DNA of 7,103 nt from positions 1 through 7,103 of the forward strand of contig JAASSM010000086.1 of the NCBI GenBank assembly GCA_021767885.1, written 5' to 3'. The notes beneath the pieces were generated by a model. The model did no database searches. It saw nothing but the letters and a program-made list of their open reading frames with translations, and was not told the DNA's origin. A program made the position numbers and the translations under genes. Of the stretch, positions 1 through 5,096 are shown one piece after another (position 1 is the first letter of the stretch; each line of letters begins with the position of its first letter). Origin of the DNA: a bacterium (GTDB taxonomy: Bacteria; Krumholzibacteriota; Krumholzibacteria; LZORAL124-64-63).

Positions 1-27
1 GGCTCCCTGGAGACCATCAACAATTTT

Positions 28-50
28 CGGGGCACAACCCATGCTCCCCG
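28..50 (-). terminator. Weak candidate stem-loop terminator after the add-PNP genes
   Basis: Read on the minus strand, CGGGG (46-50) can pair with CCCCG (28-32). The stem can be extended past an A-G mismatch by a C-G and a G-U pair around a loop of about 7 nt. It is followed by AAAATTGTT, which is AT-rich but not a real U tract. An alternative pairing of GCAC with GTGC (32-35 with 51-54) competes. It lies about 58 bp after the last stop codon, where a terminator would be expected, but the stem is short. Confidence 0.25.
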
Positions 51-66
51 GTGCAACCAGACCCAT

Positions 67-107
67 GGCGCGCCCATGCGCCCGGCGCGCCCATGCCCCC
101 GGCGCGG
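67..107. repeat. 17-bp tandem repeat, about 2.4 copies, abutting the PNP stop codon
   Basis: Copies are at 67-83 and 84-100 (one mismatch), with a truncated third copy at 101-107 that ends at the phosphorylase stop codon (108-110). Each full copy begins with the self-complementary octamer ggcgcgcc (67-74 and 84-91), so adjacent copies can pair in the transcript as a strong hairpin. No U tract follows, so a simple intrinsic terminator is not supported. It could stabilise the mRNA 3' end or be a neutral slippage product. Confidence 0.75.
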
Positions 108-1091
108 TCACGCCATCTGGGGGAGCGCTGCCAGCAGCACCTCCGCCACGCGGTCGCGGACGCGGGCGCCCACCTCCACCACGTCCTGGTGCGAGAGCTC
201 GGGCTGGCCGGTCTCCTTCGCGGGGTTGGTGATGCAGCTGAGACCCACCACGCGGACGCCCAGCCGGTGCAGCAGCGCCACCTCCGGGGCGGTGGACATG
301 CCCACCGCGTCGCAGCCGGCGCGGCGGAGCCAGCCGATCTCCGCGCGGGCCTCGTAGGCCGGCCCCCACATGCTGGCGTAGACGCCCTGGTGCATGGGCA
401 CGCCGGCGCCGGCGGCGGCCACGGCGAGGGCGGCGGCCAGCGGGGGGTCGTAGAGGTGCAGGGGGCCGGGGATACGGTCGGGGACGCGGCCGGAGACGCT
501 GTCGGAAGCGCGACCGGAGACGCTGTCGGAAGCGCGACCGGGGACGCTGTCGGAGACGCGATCGGACTCGCGATCGGAGACGCCGCCGGCCACGCCCCCG
601 GCCGCGCCGGACGCCACGCCGAAGGGGTCGGCCAGCAGGCCGCGGAGGGGGTCGCGGAAGTGCAGGTCGAGCTGGTCGCGGATGACCATGAGGTCGCCGG
701 GCTCGTAGAGGCGGTTCAGGCCGCCGGCGGCGTTGGTGACCACCACCGCCTCGATGCCCAGGCAGGCCAGCACGGCAGTGGGCAGGAGCAGGTCGGCGGA
801 CTCCAGGCCCTCGTACGGGTGCAGGCGACCCTGCATCACCACCACCGGCACGCCCGCGGCGGTGCCGCGGACCAGGCGGCCGACATGCTCGGCCACGCTG
901 GTGGTGTGGTAACCGGGGATCTCCGCGTAGGGGATGCTCTCGGCCCCCTCGATCCGGTCCACGAAGTTCCCCAGGCCGCTGCCCAGGATCAGGCCCACCT
1001 GGCCGGTGAAGCCGCGGCCGTCGAGGAAGGTGACCGCCGCCTCGACGCGGTCGCGCCAGCGGTCCGAAAGCTGCGCCAGTCTCTCGTTCAT
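108..1091 (-). CDS. punA: Purine nucleoside phosphorylase (trimeric, class I), with a repeat-derived loop insertion
   Basis: This 327-residue enzyme should cleave inosine or guanosine with phosphate to give the free purine base and ribose-1-phosphate in the cytosol. The family landmarks are all visible: phosphate loop GSGLG (37-41), GRLHPYEG (88-95), TNAAGG (119-124), GPAYEA with the purine-contacting Glu (243-248), GMSTAPE (264-270), the base-binding Asn of ITN (287-289) and the ribose-contacting His301. The ATG at 1091 is preceded by GGAGG at 6 nt and overlaps the adenosine deaminase stop (ATGA), which implies translational coupling and direct substrate hand-over. The family is usually about 270-290 residues. 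The extra length here is a low-complexity Ser/Asp/Gly/Arg segment at about 159-210, after DPLRGLLADPFG, where relatives have a short FGxRFPDM stretch. Since every catalytic motif is intact, the enzyme is probably active. The symbol follows trimeric bacterial PNPs; hexameric DeoD is excluded by the motifs. Confidence 0.95.
   Translation of the reverse strand: MNERLAQLSDRWRDRVEAAVTFLDGRGFTGQVGLILGSGLGNFVDRIEGAESIPYAEIPGYHTTSVAEHVGRLVRGTAAGVPVVVMQGRLHPYEGLESADLLLPTAVLACLGIEAVVVTNAAGGLNRLYEPGDLMVIRDQLDLHFRDPLRGLLADPFGVASGAAGGVAGGVSDRESDRVSDSVPGRASDSVSGRASDSVSGRVPDRIPGPLHLYDPPLAAALAVAAAGAGVPMHQGVYASMWGPAYEARAEIGWLRRAGCDAVGMSTAPEVALLHRLGVRVVGLSCITNPAKETGQPELSHQDVVEVGARVRDRVAEVLLAALPQMA
462..581 (-). 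repeat. 12-bp minisatellite (ten 4-residue units) inside the PNP gene
   Basis: Read in frame, residues 171-210 of the phosphorylase divide into ten tetrads: VSDR, ESDR, VSDS, VPGR, ASDS, VSGR, ASDS, VSGR, VPDR, IPGP. The DNA unit is 12 bp, and a higher-order 24-bp unit is present as two identical adjacent copies (491-514 and 515-538) followed by a diverged third. The perfect copies suggest a recent duplication. The array keeps the reading frame because its period is a multiple of three. Confidence 0.9.
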
Positions 1092-2194
1092 GCGACCCCT
1101 CCGGTGACGACCAGCTGGTCGAGGCCATGCTCGTCGCGGATGCGGGCGAAGTCCTTCAGCACGTCCACGATGATCCCGCGCGCCCGCTTCTCCGGCAGGA
1201 ACGCGCTCTTGAAGCCGCCGAGGAGGATGTCCTCGAGCTGCAGGAGGGTGAAGTCGAAGGTGTCGGCGGCCAGGCGCAGCTCGCGGACCATGTCGGTGCC
1301 GGCGAAGAGCATGTTGTCGGTGTTGAGGCAGACGCGCAGGCCGGCGTCGTGGTAGCGGCGCAGGGGATGGTCGGCGGCCGTGTCCACCACGCCCGTCTGG
1401 ACGTTGCTGGTCAGGCAGATCTCCAGGGGGATGCGGTGGTCGTTGACGAAGTCCATGAGCTCGGGATCCTCCTCCAGGCGCGTGCCGTGGCCGATGCGCT
1501 TCGCCCCGCAGCGATGCAGGGCCATGTGGATGGACTCCGGGCCGTACTTCTCGCCCGCGTGGCAGGTGGCGGGCAGGTTGTTGTTCATCACGTGGTAGAA
1601 GGCCTCGCGGTGCTCGGCCGCCGGATGATGCGCCTCGGCGCCCGCCAGGTCGAAGGCCACCACGCCGCGGCGCTTCCAGGCCACGGCCAGGCGGGCGAGG
1701 TCCAGGCTCAGCTCCGGGGCGATGGTCCGCAGACCGGTGACGATGATGCCCGTCTCGACGCCGACGCGGGCCCCGGCCTCGGCCAGCCCGCCCTGCACGG
1801 CGGCCAGGACGCCATCGGGGGTCAGGCCCTGGTGCAGGTGCATGAGCGGGCAGCACCGCACCTCCAGCACGCGCACGCCGGAGGCCGCGGCGTCCTCCAC
1901 CAGCTCGCTGGCCGCGCGGCGCAGGCTGGCCTCGGTCTGCAGGCAGGCGGCGGTGTGGGCGAAGTAGGCGAGGAACTCCTCCTGCGACGTGGTGCGGTCG
2001 CCGGGGAAGTAGCGGGCGCGGATGGCGGCGGGGTCGTCGGGCATGTCCAGGCCGGCCACCCGGCCCAGCTCGCGGAACGTGCCCGGGCGGAGCGAGCCGT
2101 CCAGGTGCACGTGCAGGTCGGTCTTGGGCAGGGCGCGCAGCACCGCGTCGGGGATGGCGGGGCCGCGGAGCAGGTCACTCGGTCGGTAGGTCAA
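1088..2194 (-). CDS. add: Adenosine deaminase
   Basis: This 368-residue zinc hydrolase should convert adenosine (and 2'-deoxyadenosine) to inosine plus ammonia, feeding the phosphorylase encoded immediately downstream. All metal and catalytic positions of the family are visible: the zinc pair in TDLHVH (H28, H30), CHAGE with zinc ligand H212 and general acid E215, H236 in RIGHGT, and zinc ligand D293 in LNTDN. The residue after D293 is Asn rather than the Asp of the mammalian and E. coli type (DD). As I recall, actinobacterial-type adenosine deaminases also have TDN, so this probably marks a subfamily rather than a defect. The start is TTG at 2194: it is preceded by GGAGG at 6 nt, and the next internal ATG (Met51) would remove the HxH motif. 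The stop overlaps the PNP start (ATGA). The preceding YitT gene ends 34 bp upstream, so one transcript is likely. An adenine deaminase is less likely given the CHAGE context and the PNP partner. Confidence 0.95.
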   Translation of the reverse strand: MTYRPSDLLRGPAIPDAVLRALPKTDLHVHLDGSLRPGTFRELGRVAGLDMPDDPAAIRARYFPGDRTTSQEEFLAYFAHTAACLQTEASLRRAASELVEDAAASGVRVLEVRCCPLMHLHQGLTPDGVLAAVQGGLAEAGARVGVETGIIVTGLRTIAPELSLDLARLAVAWKRRGVVAFDLAGAEAHHPAAEHREAFYHVMNNNLPATCHAGEKYGPESIHMALHRCGAKRIGHGTRLEEDPELMDFVNDHRIPLEICLTSNVQTGVVDTAADHPLRRYHDAGLRVCLNTDNMLFAGTDMVRELRLAADTFDFTLLQLEDILLGGFKSAFLPEKRARGIIVDVLKDFARIRDEHGLDQLVVTGGVA

Positions 2195-2200
2195 GATTCG

Positions 2201-2205
2201 CCTCC
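2201..2205 (-). promoter_or_regulatory. Shine-Dalgarno site fixing the TTG start of add
   Basis: The minus strand reads GGAGGCGAATC and then TTG. The GGAGG core sits 6 nt before the TTG codon, and no in-frame ATG or GTG with a comparable site exists before the essential HxH motif. This is the reason for placing the start at 2194. Confidence 0.8.
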
Positions 2206-2228
2206 AGGGTTGCCGGCCATCATAGCGC

Positions 2229-3110
2229 CTATCGCCACGGCCGGAAACCCTCGCCGATCACCTGGCTGGCGTCGAACACCATGCAGAACGCGTGCGGGTC
2301 CAGGTCCCGGATCCGCCGTTGCAAGGCGACGGCCTCCCGCACGCCCAGGGCGGTCAGGATGATCCGCCGCTGCTGGTCGGGATGGTAGAGGCCCGCGCCG
2401 TCGAGGTAGGTGCCCCCGCGATCGAGGCCCGTCAGCAGCGCCTCGCGGATCTCCGCGTGCTTCTCCGAGATCACCAGCAGCGCCTTGCTGGCCTCCAGGC
2501 CCTGCAGGCTGGCGTTGACGGTGCGGCTGATGGCGAAGATGGCGATGAGCGCGAAGGCCACGAGGTCCGGATTGCGGAATACCAGCAGGGCGCCGCCCAC
2601 CACCACGGCATCGGTGTAGAACATGGCCCGCCCCACCGGCACCCGCAGCACGCAGGCGATGAGCTGCCCCACCAGGGGGGTGCCGCCGGCGTTGGCCTTG
2701 CCCCGCAGGATCAGGGCGATGCCCCCGCCGATGGCCAGGCCGCCGAAGACCACCGACACGAGCACGTTCTCCAGCAACGGCAGGGTGCCGCGCAGCCCGG
2801 CGAGCAGGTCCACCGTCGCGGCGATGACCACCATGGAGACCAGGGTCTTCACGCCGAAGTGCGGTCCCATCAGCCGCGAGGCCAGCACCAGCAGCGGGAT
2901 GTTGATGCCCAGGGAGACCAGGCCCACCGGCCAGCCGGTGAGCTGGTTGATCAGCTGCGAGGCGCCGATCACCCCGCCCGGGACCACGTCATGGGGAATC
3001 ATGAAGAGGTTGAAGCCGCCGGCGATCATCACCGCGCCGGCCAGGACCTGGGCGTACTCGGCGAACCAGGCGCGCGAGAGCACGCGGGCGGGAGCGAGGA
3101 CCTTCTGCAA
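2229..3110 (-). CDS. YitT family integral membrane protein (DUF161 + DUF2179), copy 1
   Basis: This 293-residue protein has a hydrophobic N-terminal two thirds with about six membrane segments (near 18-37, 60-79, 89-106, 116-135, 166-177 and 182-195), then a soluble DUF2179 domain at about 209-289 ending in DPHAFCMVFDASQVIGEGF. The conserved YitT elements IPHDVVPGGVIG (38-49) and GGIALILRGKANAGGTP (128-144) are clear. The latter is normally close to GASTGGTD; here the Ser and the final Asp are replaced. The biochemical role of the YitT family is not established, and the fold suggests transport. The start is TTG at 3110, preceded by GGAGGT at 8 nt. It follows a paralogue (copy 2) after 105 bp and precedes adenosine deaminase by 34 bp. 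The two paralogues align without a gap across about 276 residues at a constant offset of 34, at roughly half to 60% identity by eye, so they are tandem duplicates that have diverged considerably. They could work as a heteromeric pair. Confidence 0.9.
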   Translation of the reverse strand: MQKVLAPARVLSRAWFAEYAQVLAGAVMIAGGFNLFMIPHDVVPGGVIGASQLINQLTGWPVGLVSLGINIPLLVLASRLMGPHFGVKTLVSMVVIAATVDLLAGLRGTLPLLENVLVSVVFGGLAIGGGIALILRGKANAGGTPLVGQLIACVLRVPVGRAMFYTDAVVVGGALLVFRNPDLVAFALIAIFAISRTVNASLQGLEASKALLVISEKHAEIREALLTGLDRGGTYLDGAGLYHPDQQRRIILTALGVREAVALQRRIRDLDPHAFCMVFDASQVIGEGFRPWR

Positions 3111-3118
3111 CGGACCAG

Positions 3119-3124
3119 ACCTCC
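3119..3124 (-). promoter_or_regulatory. Shine-Dalgarno site fixing the TTG start of yitT copy 1
   Basis: GGAGGT on the minus strand lies 8 nt before the TTG codon at 3110. No in-frame ATG lies nearby, and the next in-frame Met (residue 28) falls within the first membrane segment, so TTG is preferred. Confidence 0.75.
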
Positions 3125-3131
3125 GGGGAAA

Positions 3132-3203
3132 TCAGGACCAGGACCGGACCGGGACGACACCGTCGACCGGGTCAGGGCCAGGAGCCGGACCGGGACGACA
3201 CCG
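3132..3203. repeat. 31-32 bp direct duplication between the two yitT genes
   Basis: The segments 3132-3162 and 3172-3203 match over their whole length with one substitution and one single-base indel. They include a perfect 19-bp core (3144-3162 and 3185-3203). They fill most of the 105-bp gap between the yitT paralogues. The second copy starts just past the upstream gene's stop codon in transcription order, and the first lies just before the Shine-Dalgarno site of the downstream gene. It may be a binding site pair, an mRNA element or a neutral tandem duplication; nothing here decides between these. Confidence 0.85.
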
Positions 3204-3215
3204 CCGCCGGCGACC

Positions 3216-4199
3216 TCACCGCCACGACCGGAATCCCGTGCCCAGCACCTCGGCGGTGTTGAGCACCATGCAGAACGCCTGCGGGTCGAGGTCGCGGATG
3301 CGCTTCTGCAGCAGCACGGTGTCGCGGCGGCTGAGCGCGGTGAGGATCACCCGCCGCTCGCGGTCGTCGGCGAACAGGCCGTGTCCCCGCAGGACCGTGC
3401 CCGTGCGACCGAGGCCGTGCAGGATCACCTCGCAGATCTCCTGGTGCCGCTCGCTGACGATCATCAGCGCCCGCGTGGCGTCCAGGCCGTTGAGCACCGC
3501 GTCCACCGACCGCGAGACGGTGAAGATGCCGATGATGGCGTAGGGCGCGGCGGCCAGGTCCTGGAAGACGACCATGCTGCCCAGGACCACCAGGCCGTCG
3601 CTGTACAGCATGCAACGGCCGGGCGGGGTGCGCGTCCAGCGCGAGATGAGCTGGGCCACCACCGCGGTGCCGCCGGCATTGCCCTTGCCGCGGATGATCA
3701 TGGCCACGCCCAGGCCGATGAGCACGCCGCCGAACACGGTGGAGACCAGGATGTCGGGGATCACCGGCTCGATGCCGCGCCACTGGGCCAGCACGTCGAT
3801 GCCCACGGCGCTGACCACGATGGCCACCACCGTCTTGATCCCGAAGCCGGGGCCCATCACTCGCGAGGCGTAGACCACGAGCGGGATGTTGAACGCCGCG
3901 GCGGTCAGGCCGATGGGCAGGCCGGTGAGCTGGTTGATGAGCTGGGCCACGCCGATCAGCCCGCCGGGGACCACGTCGTGGGGGATGATCATCAGGTTGT
4001 AGCCCGCGGCCATCACCAGCGAGCCGAACACCACCCACGTGTAGCCGGTCACCCACTCGCGGCTGAACGGGCGGGCGTAGAGGAGCCGGGCGCGGCTCAG
4101 GCGGGCCCGGCGGCGGGACGAGGCCGGCGGGCTCGCCGGGCCCGCGGGGCCGGTGGTCTCCGCGTGGTGCGTACGGTCTTCGCGGCGCTTGCTGGTCAT
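3216..4199 (-). CDS. YitT family integral membrane protein (DUF161 + DUF2179), copy 2
   Basis: This 327-residue paralogue of the downstream yitT gene has membrane segments near 52-71, 94-113, 123-140, 150-169, 200-211 and 216-229, then a DUF2179 domain from about 243 to the end (DPQAFCMVLNTAEVLGTGF). The YitT elements IPHDVVPGGLIG (72-83) and RGKGNAGGTAVVAQLIS (170-186) are present, again without the usual Ser and Asp of the GASTGGTD motif. It differs from copy 1 mainly by a basic, Pro/Ser/Ala-rich cytosolic N-terminal extension of about 34 residues. The ATG at 4199 is chosen because GGGAGGT lies 7 nt upstream. The frame stays open to an ATG at 4313, but that extension has no membrane or family similarity and would overlap intergenic repeats and a hairpin. 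Function is unknown; a transporter of a small solute is plausible from the fold. It is probably the first gene of a yitT-yitT-add-PNP unit. Confidence 0.9.
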   Translation of the reverse strand: MTSKRREDRTHHAETTGPAGPASPPASSRRRARLSRARLLYARPFSREWVTGYTWVVFGSLVMAAGYNLMIIPHDVVPGGLIGVAQLINQLTGLPIGLTAAAFNIPLVVYASRVMGPGFGIKTVVAIVVSAVGIDVLAQWRGIEPVIPDILVSTVFGGVLIGLGVAMIIRGKGNAGGTAVVAQLISRWTRTPPGRCMLYSDGLVVLGSMVVFQDLAAAPYAIIGIFTVSRSVDAVLNGLDATRALMIVSERHQEICEVILHGLGRTGTVLRGHGLFADDRERRVILTALSRRDTVLLQKRIRDLDPQAFCMVLNTAEVLGTGFRSWR

Positions 4200-4206
4200 G
4201 GTGGCA

Positions 4207-4213
4207 ACCTCCC
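4207..4213 (-). promoter_or_regulatory. Shine-Dalgarno site of yitT copy 2, deciding its start
   Basis: GGGAGGT on the minus strand stands 7 nt before the ATG at 4199. This favours the 327-residue product over the 365-residue form that would begin at 4313. Confidence 0.8.
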
Positions 4214-4299
4214 GGGGGGAACCGGCGGCCAAGGTGGTCACCGGCGGGCCGCAGCGCCAACCCGGAGCGCAGAAGGGCCATCTGCGGCCGACAGCGCGG

Positions 4300-4322
4300 C
4301 CGGCCCTGGGCACAGGGTCCGG
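4300..4322 (-). other. Strong hairpin in the 177-bp gap upstream of yitT copy 2
   Basis: On the minus strand CCGGACCCTG pairs with CAGGGCCGG around the four-base loop TGCC: nine Watson-Crick pairs with a single bulged A. It lies between the cysteine-rich fusion gene and yitT copy 2. No U tract follows, so it is not a classic intrinsic terminator. It could mark a transcript end with Rho, an RNA-processing site, or a leader structure for the yitT-add-PNP unit. The rest of the gap (4214-4299 and 4323-4336) shows no recognisable -35/-10 promoter. Confidence 0.55.
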
Positions 4323-4336
4323 CAGCCGGTGGCGCA

Positions 4337-4380
4337 GGGGCCGGCGCGGTCAGCCAGCGCGTTGGGGCCGGCGCGGTCAG
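4337..4380. repeat. 17-bp direct repeat overlapping the stop codon of the DUF2007 fusion gene
   Basis: The 17-mer ggggccggcgcggtcag occurs at 4337-4353 and 4364-4380, spaced by 27 bp. The second copy contains the stop codon of the fusion gene (4377-4379). The 12-mer ccggcgcggtca inside it also spans the phosphorylase stop codon at 99-110, so two unrelated genes end with the same TGACCGCGCCGG. Confidence 0.85.
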
Positions 4381-5096
4381 TCCGCGGCCAGCAGCTCCGC
4401 GGTCAGGCGGGCGGCCTCGTGGACGCAGCGGCGGCAGACGTCCTGGCGGATGGCGGGCTCGCGGGCGGCCTCGCGCCCGGCCTCGGTCTGCAGGTCCACG
4501 CCGGTGAGGTCGCGGCAGTCCAGGTCGCCGCAGGCCGAGGCGAAGCGCTCCCGTAGCAGGGCCACCTTCGCGTAGCACCGCTCCTTGGCCTCGCGGTCGT
4601 CGCCCGTGACGCGCCCGAAGGCGAGCCCCAGGGCCATCACCGCCCCGCTCAGCGCCCCGCAGACGTCGCCCTGGCGGCCCATGCCGCCACCGAAGCCGGT
4701 GGCCAGGGGGACCACCGCGGCCTCCACCTCCACGCCCAGATCGGCGGCGAAGGTGCGCAGCACGGACTCGGCGCAGTTGTTGCCGGCGTCGAAGAAGGCG
4801 GCGGCCGCCTCCGCCGCCGCCAGGGGCGACGGCGCGCGCTCGCCGCCGGCACCGGCGTCGCCGGCGGCCACCGTGTCGATCACCGCGCCGGGATCGAGGG
4901 CCTCGCGGGCGCGATTGGCATCCTCCTCGCGGACGCGCAGGCGCACGCCCCTGGCGCTGAGGCTCAGCCCGGCGAGGATGCCGCCGGCGTCGTCGGCCTG
5001 GACCATGGCCTGGATGCCCTGGCCGGCCAGGTACTGCTGGGCCTGCTCGGCCTGGAAGCGATCGGAGAAGCGGGCGACGGTGATCAGCTCGGACAT
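4377..5096 (-). CDS. DUF2007 - C_GCAxxG_C_C fusion protein, probable redox or metal protein
   Basis: This 239-residue soluble protein joins two domains. Residues 6-68 match DUF2007, a small ferredoxin-like fold thought to be sensory (pattern: ARFSDRFQAEQAQQYL, then GIQAMVQADDAGGI, then VRLRVREEDANRAREAL). After an Ala/Gly-rich linker (about 70-100), residues 101-235 match the C_GCAxxG_C_C family: NNCAESVL (C108), ATGFGGGMGRQGDVCGALSG (132-151, C146), then C174, C189, C194 and a C-terminal CRRC pair (C221, C224). That family is annotated as probable redox or cytochrome-like from its conserved cysteines, and no substrate is known. There is no signal peptide, so it is cytosolic. The ATG at 5096 shares its A with the stop codon of the lipoprotein gene (TGATG); AGGAG lies 11 nt upstream, a slightly long spacing. 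Translational coupling to the envelope gene is likely, although a functional link is not obvious. Domain calls are confident; the role is not. Confidence 0.88.
   Translation of the reverse strand: MSELITVARFSDRFQAEQAQQYLAGQGIQAMVQADDAGGILAGLSLSARGVRLRVREEDANRAREALDPGAVIDTVAAGDAGAGGERAPSPLAAAEAAAAFFDAGNNCAESVLRTFAADLGVEVEAAVVPLATGFGGGMGRQGDVCGALSGAVMALGLAFGRVTGDDREAKERCYAKVALLRERFASACGDLDCRDLTGVDLQTEAGREAAREPAIRQDVCRRCVHEAARLTAELLAAD

Larger units (their letters stand above)
1..107. other. Non-coding 3' flank of the purine nucleoside phosphorylase gene
   Basis: This stretch follows the phosphorylase stop codon in the direction of transcription. Its right half is a 17-bp GC-rich tandem repeat (listed separately). 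Its left half has a relatively AT-rich patch at 18-27. An ATG on the minus strand at 15-17 stays open to the window edge, but no Shine-Dalgarno sequence precedes it, so I do not call a gene. No promoter is convincing. Confidence 0.5.

Noticed and set aside
462..581. CRISPR-like array
   Set aside because: The units are 12 or 24 bp, contiguous without spacers, and maintain a coding frame within PNP, so this is a coding minisatellite.
51..1355. Plus-strand open frame of 434 codons opposite PNP and part of add
   Set aside because: Shadow of the minus-strand genes; the apparent GDAVGSAT repeats are the complement of the PNP minisatellite.
1092..1856. Upstream in-frame extension of the PNP reading frame through the add gene (582 codons in all)
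   Set aside because: The extension is an Arg/Pro-rich out-of-frame reading of adenosine deaminase; PNP homology begins at the ATG at 1091, which has its own Shine-Dalgarno site.
2191..2220. Nine-codon leader ORF (ATG at 2220) whose TGA overlaps the add TTG start
   Set aside because: No Shine-Dalgarno sequence precedes it and the peptide (MAGNPGGES) shows no attenuator-like codon run; the overlap with TTG is probably chance.
4200..4313. N-terminal extension of yitT copy 2 to an ATG at 4313
   Set aside because: No family similarity and it overlaps the intergenic hairpin; the ATG at 4199 has GGGAGGT at ideal spacing.
2292..4556. Very long plus-strand open frame (754 codons) opposite both yitT genes and their flanks
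   Set aside because: Its translation is low-complexity Gly/Ala/His/Gln-rich with no family resemblance. Open antisense frames are expected in DNA with G/C-rich third codon positions, and the minus strand there encodes two well-conserved membrane proteins.
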